DNA of 64,000 bases from Gracilaria domingensis (taxonomy: Eukaryota > Rhodophyta > Florideophyceae > Gracilariales > Gracilariaceae), in assembly GCA_022539475.1 (NCBI GenBank), contig VCMS01000223.1, positions 1 to 64,000 of the forward strand. The letters are read 5' to 3'. The notes beneath the pieces are model-generated. The model was not told the origin of the DNA and searched no databases. It saw nothing but the letters and a program-made list of their open reading frames with translations. The position numbers and the translations under genes were made by a program. This document shows, piece by piece, positions 40,761-51,535 of the stretch. Each line of letters begins with the position of its first letter. Position 1 is the stretch's first letter.

Positions 40761-43700
40761 CTACCCCACATCTTCTTCGGTTGAGGTGTCTACCACTAAT
40801 TGGCTTTGGTCTGATCGTCGTCGCTCCACAGTATCTGTTCCGCCGTGCGCATAGGCCGCAATTTCTGGTGCTTCATCTTGTGCTACAACCAGTACGGTGT
40901 TTCTTGCTCCATCACGAGACAGAATAAGATCCGGAATTATGCGAGACATTCTCTGTCTACCATCGCCATCCAGTGACTGAAGTATCTCATCCAAAACCAT
41001 AAGCGATGATTGAAATCCAGCACGTTCATGAGCGAGGTCAGAGAAAGCCAAAGCGAAAGACAGAGAGCATCTTTGACGTTGGCCCCCACTAAGTTGACGT
41101 AGGGATCGCTCACGAACGTCCTGAAATCCCTTCGACCTAACAAAAATACGCTTCGAAATGACTTCCTTGTTGTCCCCATCATTTCGAGTTGATGATTTGT
41201 AATCCGAGAAGGCCCGAATTTGTAGGATAAGTTCCCCAGCTGAGAGTTTCTGCAGATATTCATCGGTGAGCTTTTCAAGTCTGGTGAGGCCTTCCTCCAA
41301 AACGAATGAAGGAACTCCGCGAGGCCCGAAGGCTACATCCAGAGCCTTTGTCACTTCTATTTTATCGGAAAGCGACTGAAACTCGTTCATTCGCTTCGTC
41401 ACGACTTCCCTCTCTCTAGTCAATTCTGCTGATATCAACTTCAGTGATTCTTCGTAAGGGTTTCCTTCGTCCATATATCCACGCCTTTCGGTTTCTAGAT
41501 CTCTACATTTAGCTTGCAGTGAATGCAGTTCATCGAGTTGCTCCTGTAGAGCCTGTTTCTCTGCGGAACGTTGGATGCGTATACGTTCTCTCTCGTCTAT
41601 AGCGGATTTGAGTCGGTTATATGACTCTTCTGCTTGTTCAAAGTTCTGTCTGGACTTTGCAACCTTATTTTCTAAGAAAGCAAACACCTGACGTTTGATG
41701 AATTCCAAGTTCTTTTTCCGGTCAACCTCCTCCAAGCCCAGGTCTAACAACTGATCTAGATAGAAATTCCTTTCTCTTTTAAGGAGATTTAAACGATCCG
41801 AATATCCTGTAACATCTCGTTCCAGAGCTGCCCGAGTTTCCTTCCCAGCTCGAAGCTTCCTCACATCTTCGAGTAGTGCTTTTTTTCTCGAACTAATATC
41901 GCTTTTCTCCGTTTCTATTATGTCGTGAAATTCTCGAACACTCTTTTCGTATTGAACAACTTCACGCACTTTCTTTTCCTCACTAAGATTGAGCCGTTCT
42001 TCAATCGACTGCATTTCAGACATAAGCCGAAGTCTAGCTTTTTCGTATTGCACACCATCAAACGGACGCAGACATTTGTCACAGGTAACAATCCCGGCAC
42101 GCAATGGAGTCCAGGTCGAGAGTTCTTTACCTGGAGTCTCGAACTCGACTGTGGCAAATTCTTCACTCTGAGCCAACTGATTTCGGATCTCCTGAAGGGA
42201 AACTCGCAGCCGCACTGTCTCTTCATGGGCATTTGAAGCATTTTTCCGGGCAGAATCAACCCGAGTAAGCTTATTGTAAAAGTTCGAACCTTCGCAACCT
42301 TCCATGTTGAGGTCGTTGAGGCCTACTAGCTTTTGAAGCCGCTCGTCGCAAGAATTAAGTTCAGAAATGGATCTTCGCAGCCTTGAGTCCAGTTCTTTTG
42401 ACATCTCCATCTTTCTCAGCTCATTCTCCGTTGTGGCGATGAAGTTCTGCAGATTTGACATGCGTTTTAGTTTTGAACGTTCCCATTCTTCCGCTTTCTG
42501 AACAACTGTGTGAGCACGGACACATAGATCCTCATCGGCTTTGAGGTTTGCTTTTAGCCGGGCCATTTCTGCAGCTGACGACGCACAGTCAATATCAAAA
42601 TTATCCTTCATGTGTTCATCTAGTTCTCGCAAAGCCCTTCGAAGCTCTTTTATGACCTTGAGGAGATCATCTGAACAATTTCCAATCGCGAATGACTCAC
42701 TGAATGATATGCTGTCTTCGTCCCATCTACTAAATCCGGCTATCAACGACTGCAGCGCGCGATTGATGTCCGTAATCTTTCTTTGTCTCTCCATCTCGAA
42801 ATCGTCCAACTGCTTTTGAAGAGAAACTTTAGCCACTTCTAGCCTCGCAACGACAGCTTCAGCTGCTTTCAGAGATGCATTGGACGTCAATTGCATTTCA
42901 TTAAGCTTAGAAACCCGTGCTCTACTCTTTCTTCGAGCTTCTTTCCAGATTTCTATTGGGAAGACCAATGCCAGATGATCCTTCAGCGTTCTGTCTGTGG
43001 AATCCAAGAGCCCTCTGCCTGCACCCATGTGCTGGCCGAAAAAAACTGTATGGGGAAGTAACGCCCCATCGACAAGACGATCGATTCTGCTCTGGGTTTC
43101 TTTCACTTCCAAACCAGATAAATCGACACCATTTACAATCAGTGAAAGCCCTTGCTTATACGACCTTCGGAACAAAGAAGAAAATAAACAATCGAATACT
43201 CCCGTTAGAATACAGTGATGATCTTGTTCGGTAACAAATGGATGATTTTCTTACCTTGTCTTCGCTATAGTCCCATTCCTTGAACTTGTCCTAGTTATTG
43301 TTATGTTTAGTGGCCTTTGTTCTTCCTTGCTCTCAAAATCGATTAATTGAGCTTGATGGCGCTCTTCAGCTGTCATCATGTCACGAGCCTCCGAAAGTAC
43401 TCGTTCTCCGTAAAGTACAAGTTCCGTGGAGACTCTACATCCCTTCGAATTATCGTGCACCATTTCCAACGCAACACCCTTCTCCACAGATCCATCTGGC
43501 CTAGCATCAGTCCTTCCCGTCATTGCCCAGAGTGCTGCCATGGCCAAACTTGTCTTTCCGGTTCCATTCGTCCGACCAGTAAGAGCGCCATCTTCGTCAC
43601 AATCCCTTCCTACGATGAGAACTATACCTCGTTTCAAAAGTGGATACTTTACGGGGTGCAAAAATGGTCCGAAGCCTTCCAAAGTTACCGATTTCCAGTC

Positions 43701-44882
43701 TATCCTAACGTCCTTTCCAGAAAGGCTAGAAGAGAATCGCCCACCAACTTCATGCAAAATTTCGAGGCCAGCTTTTGTAACATGCGGCCCAAGGTTCTTG
43801 AACACTGCGTATTGTCGGAAGAGATCATAGTTTGAAATGGTCTTGGATGAAATGCGAGGCTCAGTCATTGCAAGTGGTCCTGCTTCCGAGATTGACGAAT
43901 GAGATGCACCGGTAGCGTATTGCTGTTCGACTCGCATGCCTGCTTTCCTCAGATTCTCAACAAAATTTGTGGAATCGGAACAAGATTGAACAACAACCCG
44001 ATCCCCTTGTCGTAGTTCCGGCATGATAAACGGAGAATCGAAATGAATTCTGAAGTGACGTGGTCCAATATCTATGGGTATTCGTTCGACGACTTGCCAC
44101 CCCATTGTTCTATCCAATACCAAGAGCTCCTTCTCTTGCCGAGTTTCTGAAGCAGAAACTTGATAAGGAGATCCAACGTAATGGATTGTCTCCGCGACTG
44201 TATGGGGACGATGAATATGGCCGCTATACACCCTCGTCTGTGTTGGAAAATCCGAGGGTTCGAGGGTTCTGGCCGATGACTTGGATATGATTTTATCAGC
44301 TAGGCGAGCACCAGCTACCTCGACATGACAGAAAATAGCTTGCACTCTCTGCGGCATGACGCAAACTTCTTTCAAAACCGATTTGAGTGTAGTTGTGTCA
44401 TGAATGTAGGGCAAAAAGAGAGCATCGAAAACGAGCGAGGGTCTTGTAATCAGCAAACAGTTGTCATCTCCTACGGTCGTCGCAATGGGAACGAGTGAAA
44501 CCCCATGTCCACTACGAGTGATAAGGTCATGATTCCCTGGGATCATGATAAGCGGCACTTTCCATTTTGAAAAGCTTTCGAGAACCGCGTTCAATGGCTC
44601 AACGGGGAGATTGCCTCGCGCGTGCCAGAAATCTCCAAGAAAGACCACTGCTGTGCCACGCTTCAAAGCCTCATTGTGTGCGAACGAAAGGACTTGCAGG
44701 CATGTCTCAAGAGATTCTCTCTTGACGTGCAGGTCGGATAGGACTAGAAAACGGTCTTTACCCCGCAGGGAGGCGGGAGTCTCGACATGTTTAAGATGTG
44801 CAGTGCAAACATGTCTGCGAAGCTCTCGTGCTCGGGGTCGACGAAAGCAAAGGGGAGCATGTATACGGGCAAATGCAGTCAT
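40761..44882 (-). CDS. Single-chain SbcD-SbcC (Mre11-Rad50-like) nuclease-ATPase
   Basis: Exons 44882-43255 and 43164-40761 encode 1343 residues. After an Arg-rich leader without acids (organelle targeting likely) comes the SbcD/Mre11-type phosphoesterase with metal ligands D50-L-H52, GD84, GNHD (116-119), H186 and G-H-I-H (221-224). The same chain then has the SbcC ATPase: EGFGPFLHPV, Walker A GRTNGTGKTS (436-445), and after the splice VNGVDLSGLEVKETQSRID. A long coiled coil follows, with a zinc-hook-like C-D-K-C at 904-907, then signature LSGGQRQR (1234-1241) and Walker B LMVLDE. In bacteria and archaea these are two proteins. The complex trims DNA ends and hairpins; a role in organelle DNA repair is inferred. 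It is probably distinct from nuclear Mre11/Rad50. Confidence 0.88.
43165..43254 (-). other. Spliceosomal intron joining SbcD-like and SbcC-like coding regions
   Basis: 90 bp, gtaaga donor, tctaacg branch-like site, T-rich tract, and ccgaag acceptor. The exon junction completes an Arg codon in the ATPase N-lobe, after Walker A, so the ATPase domain itself spans both exons. Without splicing the first frame stops at 43251. Confidence 0.88.
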
Positions 44883-45464
44883 ACTGCCCGCCGTTGTCCG
44901 TCAAACCCCGAAAGAATTATCAAGAGTTGAGAGCAAATACATGAGGTAGGGCTACCTTTGTATTCTGGGAATCTCGGCGAGAACTGCTTCGTCATGAGCA
45001 CAAATAGATCCGCATCTTGTCAAGATTCTTGGGGAATCGTAATTTCCAAAAATATGCATCTCGCTGAAGTAAAGTGTTTTGTCTTGTCCGTCACGTCTTA
45101 ACTTACGACTCGTAAGGCCGCCATCTTGGCTGGCAGCGTTGGAGTGTTCAGGGTTCGAAGCTCACCCATGCATTCGAGATTTGAATCAATACACACTCCT
45201 GATACGGAAGCTGGAGAGCAGCTAGTTGCAACGATGAGCTACCACATGCGTGAAACAAATATGTGGCAAGCAATGGCTGTTTCTAACAGGCAACCGAAAG
45301 ATTTTAACTGTTAACGAAAGCAATAGAAGGATCACCAAGCATTTATCTCTAATATGTCGGTGTCGTTAACCACGCTTTTGCTTCAAAATGAGTCGAGGGA
45401 AGGATGAATAGATGAAAATAGGGATCGAAGTGTGTATGCTGTACATGAACCCAATCGCAAAGTA
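44883..45464. other. Intergenic, upstream of the SbcD-SbcC gene
   Basis: About 580 bp, same-strand neighbours on both sides. No gene seen; it should hold the promoter of the fusion gene. Confidence 0.4.
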
Positions 45465-47291
45465 TCAGTTCTCAATAAGTTTATTGATGACCTCGGTGTT
45501 CATTGAGCCTGTAGTTATTTCCTGGTTCTTTGGAGGTGCATCCACACTCCCAGCAGAAAGTTGTGTTTCATCGCAAGCAGTTTCGTCGTTAGCGACAGCC
45601 TCCAACCACTTGCCGTATTTAAGCGAAAGACTTGAGCGAATTCGTTCGAGACGGTTCACAGTGTTCAGTAATACTTGTCGCGGTGAATTAGACGACACTG
45701 GCACAGGACGTGGGCCATCATGCACCTCACCTGACATATGATCTCCGTTGAGCTCGGGTAACTCCAACGTATCTTGTATTCTTTCTGCTTCCGACGGTGA
45801 TCTTTCGAAGTGTATGGCCTGAGATACACCTTCAAGCACATCCACCTCTTCCAACAACTTCACTAACCCTTCTTCAAGCGATGGTGATGAAGCCCTCTTG
45901 GGCACAGCCGAGACAGGGGAACTTTGTTCCACATTCTCCTGAGGATGATAGGCGACTGGTGCATCTCTTTGGGCTTCTTCCCGCAAAGGTGGGATAGCAG
46001 CCGCTCTTTCGGATTCTGACCGTGGAAGGGCTTCCGGATTCACTTGGGGACGACACATATCATGCTGGGCGTCGGACATGGAAGGGCTTTGTCGAGACGG
46101 ATGATTCTCAGGTATGCAACGTTCCTCGAAAACTGGGCGTATTTTGTCCTCTCTTGAGTACACCGTTGGACCAAAGCGAACTCTCTTCACAAGTTCTGTA
46201 CATTCCTGTTCTAGGCTTGAGACCCGCTCTGTCAGTTTACCGTTCTCTTCGATTACAAGGCGCAATTCCTCTCTGAGCTCTTGTTCCCGTCTATTGTGCA
46301 AAACAGGGGAAGGCGAAACCTGGTCGACGTCATGAAAATTCCGCCCTCTTGAGGACGGAATCGAACGATGCCCATGCCATTCACGTTCCAACTGTTCAAA
46401 TTCTGGTTCGCGCCGAATATCGAGTGGATCCATATCAGCGTACGTGCCAGAAGCACGAAGCGCTGACGCGGGCGAGGTGTCTCTTTTTCCACGCGCTCGT
46501 GGAGGGGTTACGTTTTCAATGTTACTCACGCGACCAGAAGCAATTTTCTCATCCACATCGGTGAGTACTGCATTGCGCTTGCATTCGCTAACTTCGTCTT
46601 GCAATCGCGAAATGACCTTGAGATGACTGTGCCGCTCTTCGAGGAGTCGCTGAGTGTTCCTTTTGATATCCGCAAGCATCACGCTCAAACGGCGAGCTTC
46701 TTTGTCAGAGCGCTCTTTAGACTTGAGCCAATCATCTCTTTCTCGCCGTAAGGAGTAGAGTTCGTCGAGCTCCTTTTGGATTAGAATATCGCGTTCGTCA
46801 AAGTGCTGCGACGGGCGACGATGGTCTTCTGAAGCGGCTCTTCTGACGGGAACATCGTACTTGGGAGCTCGAGGCGATAAACGGATCTTTCTTTTCGCTT
46901 CACCAAATGAGACTCTGTGACCACTCTCCCTGGGTACATGAGAGCTAGCGCGTCTTCTTCTCTCCAGGTGACGAACCTTTCGCTCCGAGCGATCCAATTC
47001 GCCCGCCAAGCGGCGGATGGCGTCCGTGTGGCGTTTCTCAGCGTTACCGGCCGCAACGAGGCCCGCAGCAATCTCTGCCAGCCGCACGTCGTTTTCCGTC
47101 GGCGCTGGGGTGACAGGCGATGCCCAATGCACAGCCGGAGCTTGCGGAAGATGTTGACCAGGGGTCCAATTGGTGGCTTGCGGGGAGGGGGCCGTGTTGG
47201 AGGCGGGATTGCCGGTGAGCAACAACGCCAGATACTTATCGCGCACGGAACGGAGACTAGGCGTGCCGTCCAGCGGCGTCGCTGTAGCCAT
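45465..47291 (-). CDS. Coiled-coil protein of unknown function
   Basis: 608 residues from the ATG at 47291. No known family recognised. The N-terminal 75 residues are Pro/Thr-rich. Three Arg/Glu/Leu heptad segments follow (about 85-115, 165-235 and 335-370), separated by disordered Ser/Pro/Arg-rich parts. An acidic, Ser-rich C-terminal half ends with an amphipathic helix (LLNTVNRLERIRSSLSL). No membrane helix or signal. It could be a cytoskeletal, centrosomal or scaffold protein, but that is a guess. Head to head with UTP6. Confidence 0.75.
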   Translation of the reverse strand: MATATPLDGTPSLRSVRDKYLALLLTGNPASNTAPSPQATNWTPGQHLPQAPAVHWASPVTPAPTENDVRLAEIAAGLVAAGNAEKRHTDAIRRLAGELDRSERKVRHLERRRRASSHVPRESGHRVSFGEAKRKIRLSPRAPKYDVPVRRAASEDHRRPSQHFDERDILIQKELDELYSLRRERDDWLKSKERSDKEARRLSVMLADIKRNTQRLLEERHSHLKVISRLQDEVSECKRNAVLTDVDEKIASGRVSNIENVTPPRARGKRDTSPASALRASGTYADMDPLDIRREPEFEQLEREWHGHRSIPSSRGRNFHDVDQVSPSPVLHNRREQELREELRLVIEENGKLTERVSSLEQECTELVKRVRFGPTVYSREDKIRPVFEERCIPENHPSRQSPSMSDAQHDMCRPQVNPEALPRSESERAAAIPPLREEAQRDAPVAYHPQENVEQSSPVSAVPKRASSPSLEEGLVKLLEEVDVLEGVSQAIHFERSPSEAERIQDTLELPELNGDHMSGEVHDGPRPVPVSSNSPRQVLLNTVNRLERIRSSLSLKYGKWLEAVANDETACDETQLSAGSVDAPPKNQEITTGSMNTEVINKLIEN

Positions 47292-47792
47292 GTCAAGACG
47301 GAGGAGTCACTGCGAGGAAGCGGCGCAGTTCAAGACGCATAGCATAGGGGGCGAGGGGCTGCAATGGAAGCGGCGGTGGTGGGTGGGTGGGAGGGAGCGG
47401 AGGAGCGTGGGTGGCGGGGGGGGGGTGAGTAGAGAGCTGTTCTTGTCAGGAAAGCGCGGTCATTTGTCAAGGCGGTGAACAGTACGCCTGGTTCGAACTT
47501 GGCGCCAAAACGGCGGCGCAGCTCGTTCTCGCCGCCTCGTCACTGCACTAGCACCCACTCGCCGCGCGACAAGTGTGGCGGGCGCGCTCTTTTTCCCGCG
47601 AAAGCAGAAGTGCAACCACGATGCCTCCGTTGTGACAGCGCGTTGCTTACAGAAGCTGTAACGTGCGTGATCCATCCCGTCGGCGTCCCGCTCCCGACTG
47701 TGCTACGCGTAGCAACTGATCGATTGTTTTGAGGAGCCCTGACCGTCGCCCGCGGTGGACAGGGACAGGCGGCCCAACGCCCTCGACGCGCC
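47292..47792. promoter_or_regulatory. Shared divergent promoter region, coiled-coil gene and UTP6
   Basis: 500 bp between two starts. On the minus strand a C-rich pyrimidine tract (about 47350-47426) precedes the coiled-coil gene start. Confidence 0.5.
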
Positions 47793-49994
47793 ATGGGCGG
47801 CGACAAGGTCGAGCGAGAGCTCAGCAGCACCATATCCGTTCTTCATGCTTCCCAGCGTGCCAAGCTCCTGAACCGGCGCGAAGTGAGCGACATCGTCCGC
47901 AAACGTCGCCATCACGAGTACAACCTGCTGAGAAGAAATGTCACCCGCACCGATTATCTTCATTACGCAGCCTTCGAGCGTGAACTCCATCTGATCCTGA
48001 AACGAAGAGCAAAGCAGAGGGAGCTCACCAAACTTCAAGTGGAACGAACGGTCGACAAGACCGCCGCCCGCGTAAATCTCATATACAGCCGCGCCGTTCG
48101 AAAGTTCGCGTTTGACGAGGACTTGTGGCTTCACTATGCGAAGCACTGTATCAAAACGGGTTCCACACGGGCCGCTGCGCGCGTTTTCGCGAAGGCCATA
48201 GCATATCGAAATAGCTCAGAACGCATTTGGCTTGCCGCAATCGCATTCCACTTCGACACAAACGGCGACGCGACTGGCGCTAGAACCCTTGCGCAGAGGG
48301 CGCTCAGAGCCCTTCCCAAGTCTGTCAAACTGTGGAAAGAATATTTCCGACTCGAGCTGTGTTATCTTGGAAAGCTCGTCGCAAGAAGACTGGCAATTGG
48401 ACTTCCTCCCGATGGAAGTGAACACAGCGAACAGTACTCAGCTCTGAAGCCAAGTGAGGACCATGGTCCTGAATCGGAGGATATCTCTGAAGAGAAGTCT
48501 AACTCTGGAGCTCCGGAAAGCGGATACGATGCTTCGGATGAGATCAATAGCCAAAGCGCTAAGGAAGATACCACACGTGAAAACCATCAAGGTTCTACAG
48601 GCTCAGACCAGGGTAGGAACCGCCCGAAAAGCGTCACAGAACCTTCTTCCTCCCCAGAACTTGAAGAAGCACCCCTTCTCGGCGGTGCGGAAGGAATAGA
48701 TGATGCGATTGAGCAGCACTTACGAACCAAAAACGAAGCCCAAGACGCTCCTCGGCGTACTGACGGAAATCAGGTTGATGAAGAGAGTAGCAGCGGAGAA
48801 GAAAGCGATGACAGTTATTCTGGCCCGGAAAGTAGCGACAAGGACTCTCTGAAATCCGAAGCCAGTTCTGATGAAAACGATACAAAGAAAACAAGGTCTC
48901 CCTCCTTTTGGGAAGGTGGCGTTCCCTTCACAGTGTTTCGAAACGCATCGAATCGTCTCAAACTGTCGCACTTGGATCGAGCTGAATTCTGGGATGTCGC
49001 CGCCAGTACTCCTTTTGTCCCGCCACAACTACTCTCGCAAATGCTTAAGCTCATGAAGGCAGAGTGTACAGAAAGCTGCGTCGCAGAGCTCATTGCCATT
49101 CGCGAACCATGGGACATTGATCGCACAACCCGAAAACGAAGTCTAGGAAACAAGATAGGTGAGGAAAACGGAGAGATATATCTCAGTGAGAATGACAGAG
49201 TTGAGCTGAATACTCATGCTCTAAAGGTAACCGAACTTCTACATAGTGCAATGTGTTCTGCTGAATTTGCGCGACTTCCGGACTCTGCAGCTTCCGGCGT
49301 GCGCTCAGTGCTTCAAAGCTTTGGCAATATGGTCAAAAACACATGCTTTTCGAAGAAGTTCGAGGACTCTATGAAGAAGATGATATCGCATTTTGAAGCT
49401 CAGCAAGCACAAGCTATGCTGGGTGTCGAAGGGGTTGAAACCGACGAAGATGCATCTCAAGATAATATAAAAGAGTGGACACTTTGGAAGTTCGAAGCTC
49501 TGCTTCGAGAATCTAACGACGCACTCAGTGCGAGCGTAGAAATTTACGAGGCTTTGAAGCAGAAGGTAATCGTTCCGTTCCGAAGCCTTGAGCAAGACAG
49601 ACTCATATGTCTGTATCTTTCAAGAGAAAGAGACCTCTCCCGAATTCGCAGTTTTACGCAAGCCGTTCTGGCTTTGCCGCCAGTAACTATGGAGTCCTTG
49701 AAAGCTGCGATAAATGCAGAACTACTGATACGCGCTGAATCCAAGCAAAGCCATGCTACTCTATCTGATGAAGTCATGATTCGCAACACAAGGAAACTAT
49801 TCAAGCGAGCAATATCGCTTCCGGCAGCAAAGAGAGATGTGGATCTGTGGCTTTCGTATGTGGACTTCGAAAGGTCAATCTCTGGCGATATGAAGGAAGC
49901 GTCGACAGCAAGCTGGAAAGCCAGAAAAGCATTGATGCCATCTTTCCAAGAATCTTTCACAGAGCGCCTTACGCTTCGAAATCTAGCTCAATAA
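47793..49994 (+). CDS. UTP6: U3 snoRNP protein Utp6, HAT-repeat, with acidic insert
   Basis: 733 residues from the ATG at 47793. The N-terminus (LLNRREVSDIVRKRRHHEYNLLRRNVTRTDYLHYAAFE) is the Utp6 family signature for the first 80-90 residues. HAT (half-a-TPR) repeats follow, with W-x-x-Y/L-x-x-x-E patterns such as DLWLHYAKHCIK, and AARVFAKAIAYRNSSERIW. An acidic Ser/Glu/Asp-rich insert spans about residues 212-375, then more helical repeats and a HAT-like end (VDLWLSYVDFERS). Utp6 is part of the UTP-B small-subunit processome that makes 18S rRNA in the nucleolus. The insert makes it longer than the human protein (about 600). Single exon. Confidence 0.88.
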   Translation: MGGDKVERELSSTISVLHASQRAKLLNRREVSDIVRKRRHHEYNLLRRNVTRTDYLHYAAFERELHLILKRRAKQRELTKLQVERTVDKTAARVNLIYSRAVRKFAFDEDLWLHYAKHCIKTGSTRAAARVFAKAIAYRNSSERIWLAAIAFHFDTNGDATGARTLAQRALRALPKSVKLWKEYFRLELCYLGKLVARRLAIGLPPDGSEHSEQYSALKPSEDHGPESEDISEEKSNSGAPESGYDASDEINSQSAKEDTTRENHQGSTGSDQGRNRPKSVTEPSSSPELEEAPLLGGAEGIDDAIEQHLRTKNEAQDAPRRTDGNQVDEESSSGEESDDSYSGPESSDKDSLKSEASSDENDTKKTRSPSFWEGGVPFTVFRNASNRLKLSHLDRAEFWDVAASTPFVPPQLLSQMLKLMKAECTESCVAELIAIREPWDIDRTTRKRSLGNKIGEENGEIYLSENDRVELNTHALKVTELLHSAMCSAEFARLPDSAASGVRSVLQSFGNMVKNTCFSKKFEDSMKKMISHFEAQQAQAMLGVEGVETDEDASQDNIKEWTLWKFEALLRESNDALSASVEIYEALKQKVIVPFRSLEQDRLICLYLSRERDLSRIRSFTQAVLALPPVTMESLKAAINAELLIRAESKQSHATLSDEVMIRNTRKLFKRAISLPAAKRDVDLWLSYVDFERSISGDMKEASTASWKARKALMPSFQESFTERLTLRNLAQ

Positions 49995-50155
49995 ATCCCG
50001 CTCACTAACCTCAAGACATACTGGCAATCAAATGATAGTTGCACACAGTTTGTGACAAGCAAAAAAAGTAACTACGCCACGATTAACGTTCACTGTATAG
50101 ATAGCTCAACTAATAATTTTCAATGACTTGACAGCTCTCTGATATCTCCATGATC

Positions 50156-51535
50156 CTATTTAGTAGCTTCCTCGACATTAGCGGCTAAACCTTCTTCCAC
50201 AAGTTCTGCTCTTTCTTCCCGGGTCCAGTCGTCGTCTGTTCCAATTGACACTTTTGAGACACTGAAAAGCCTTTGCTGGCTCACGACAGCAACGGCCATC
50301 ATGACGGCGCACAAGCGAAAGACAGTGGCGTTCTCCACGTTCTTGTAGAGGGTGGCACACACGATGACATTCAACGGTACTCTGAAATAGTTCATAATAG
50401 CAGATCTCGTCACCTCTGGAACATATTTTGCGCGCATTGTTCCCATGGCCGGGAAGTATAGACCGCAGATAACTTCGAAACCCAGGAGAGCCGCATAAAT
50501 TTCCCACACATTGCTCGAAATTGCCGTAACCGTGAACATCATGACGCCCAGAACGTAAAGGTTACGCATAAACAACTCAGCCGGTTGAGTCTTGAGAAAG
50601 AACACAAAGAGGCTGCTCCCAATCATGATACACACCATGAAAGAACTGAAAATCATGCCGTGGGGAATCTCCCCGAGCTGCATGGCATCGGACGCAGCCT
50701 GCAACGCCGGTGTCCAGCTGAAGACCATCAAGTACATAGCGGATTCGAAGCAGGACTGGATAATACCCACGAGCAGGATTTTCTCATCTGCAAACATCAT
50801 GTTCCAAGCGCTTCTGAGCCCACCTCCAACAGACTGACGACTGTCGCCATAGTTTTCAGTCCAAGTGGCGAGGACAATGACCCCAAGGATTCCGAGAACA
50901 ATTGCAGCAGCGTCGAATGGAGCTACTTTCCCAAATTGGCTTGCGGCGGCTCCTGCCACTTGTCCCGAGAGAATGGCAACTACGGCATTGCCGAACTGAG
51001 CTTTGGAGAAGATTTCAGAGAGTAAGGCAGGATCAAACGAGCGACTGTTGTGTTCAGAAACAAGCCATGACTCAAAAGCAGAGAAAAGAATGCTAGTAGC
51101 AACTCCAGCGAGTAGACGTCCTACCATAAGAATTGAGAAGTTAGGCGAATGTTTTGTCATACAGGATAATGCATAGGTGAGAACGAATACAATGACATTG
51201 AACTTTCTGCCATACTTGTCGGCAACGGATCCGACAACGGTCCCGAAAATGGCAGAGGAGCCGAACCCAGCAATAAAAAGCTGTCCGATCTCTTTCTTTC
51301 CGTAGCCGTATTCGGTATATAGTGCGTATACATATGGTCCCTGCAACCAATCGGCTGCTACAGCAAGCAGGTAAACGATGAGGTAATTAAGTTGGAAGGA
51401 CTTGAATTCCGGTGTTCGCAAGTTTTGCGTAGATGCCTTGCCATCAGAATTATCAGAACGAGACTCCATAATCCATTGAGCCGCGCGCACGACGATGCAG
51501 AGCATCGTCAGCGCGACAAAAATGTACCCGTACAT
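50156..51535 (-). CDS. MFSD5/MOT2-type major facilitator (molybdate transporter-like)
   Basis: 459 residues from the ATG at 51535 (a GTG lies three codons earlier). After an N-terminal membrane helix and a short charged loop comes the family signature LLAVAADWLQGPYVYALY and IGQLFIAGFGSS, then the MFS motif GSVADKYGRK. About twelve hydrophobic segments follow, ending with an acidic cytosolic tail. Members take up molybdate with high affinity (algal MOT2, human MFSD5); the substrate here is by homology. Its stop lies 161 bp from the UTP6 stop on the other strand. Confidence 0.9.
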   Translation of the reverse strand: MYGYIFVALTMLCIVVRAAQWIMESRSDNSDGKASTQNLRTPEFKSFQLNYLIVYLLAVAADWLQGPYVYALYTEYGYGKKEIGQLFIAGFGSSAIFGTVVGSVADKYGRKFNVIVFVLTYALSCMTKHSPNFSILMVGRLLAGVATSILFSAFESWLVSEHNSRSFDPALLSEIFSKAQFGNAVVAILSGQVAGAAASQFGKVAPFDAAAIVLGILGVIVLATWTENYGDSRQSVGGGLRSAWNMMFADEKILLVGIIQSCFESAMYLMVFSWTPALQAASDAMQLGEIPHGMIFSSFMVCIMIGSSLFVFFLKTQPAELFMRNLYVLGVMMFTVTAISSNVWEIYAALLGFEVICGLYFPAMGTMRAKYVPEVTRSAIMNYFRVPLNVIVCATLYKNVENATVFRLCAVMMAVAVVSQQRLFSVSKVSIGTDDDWTREERAELVEEGLAANVEEATK

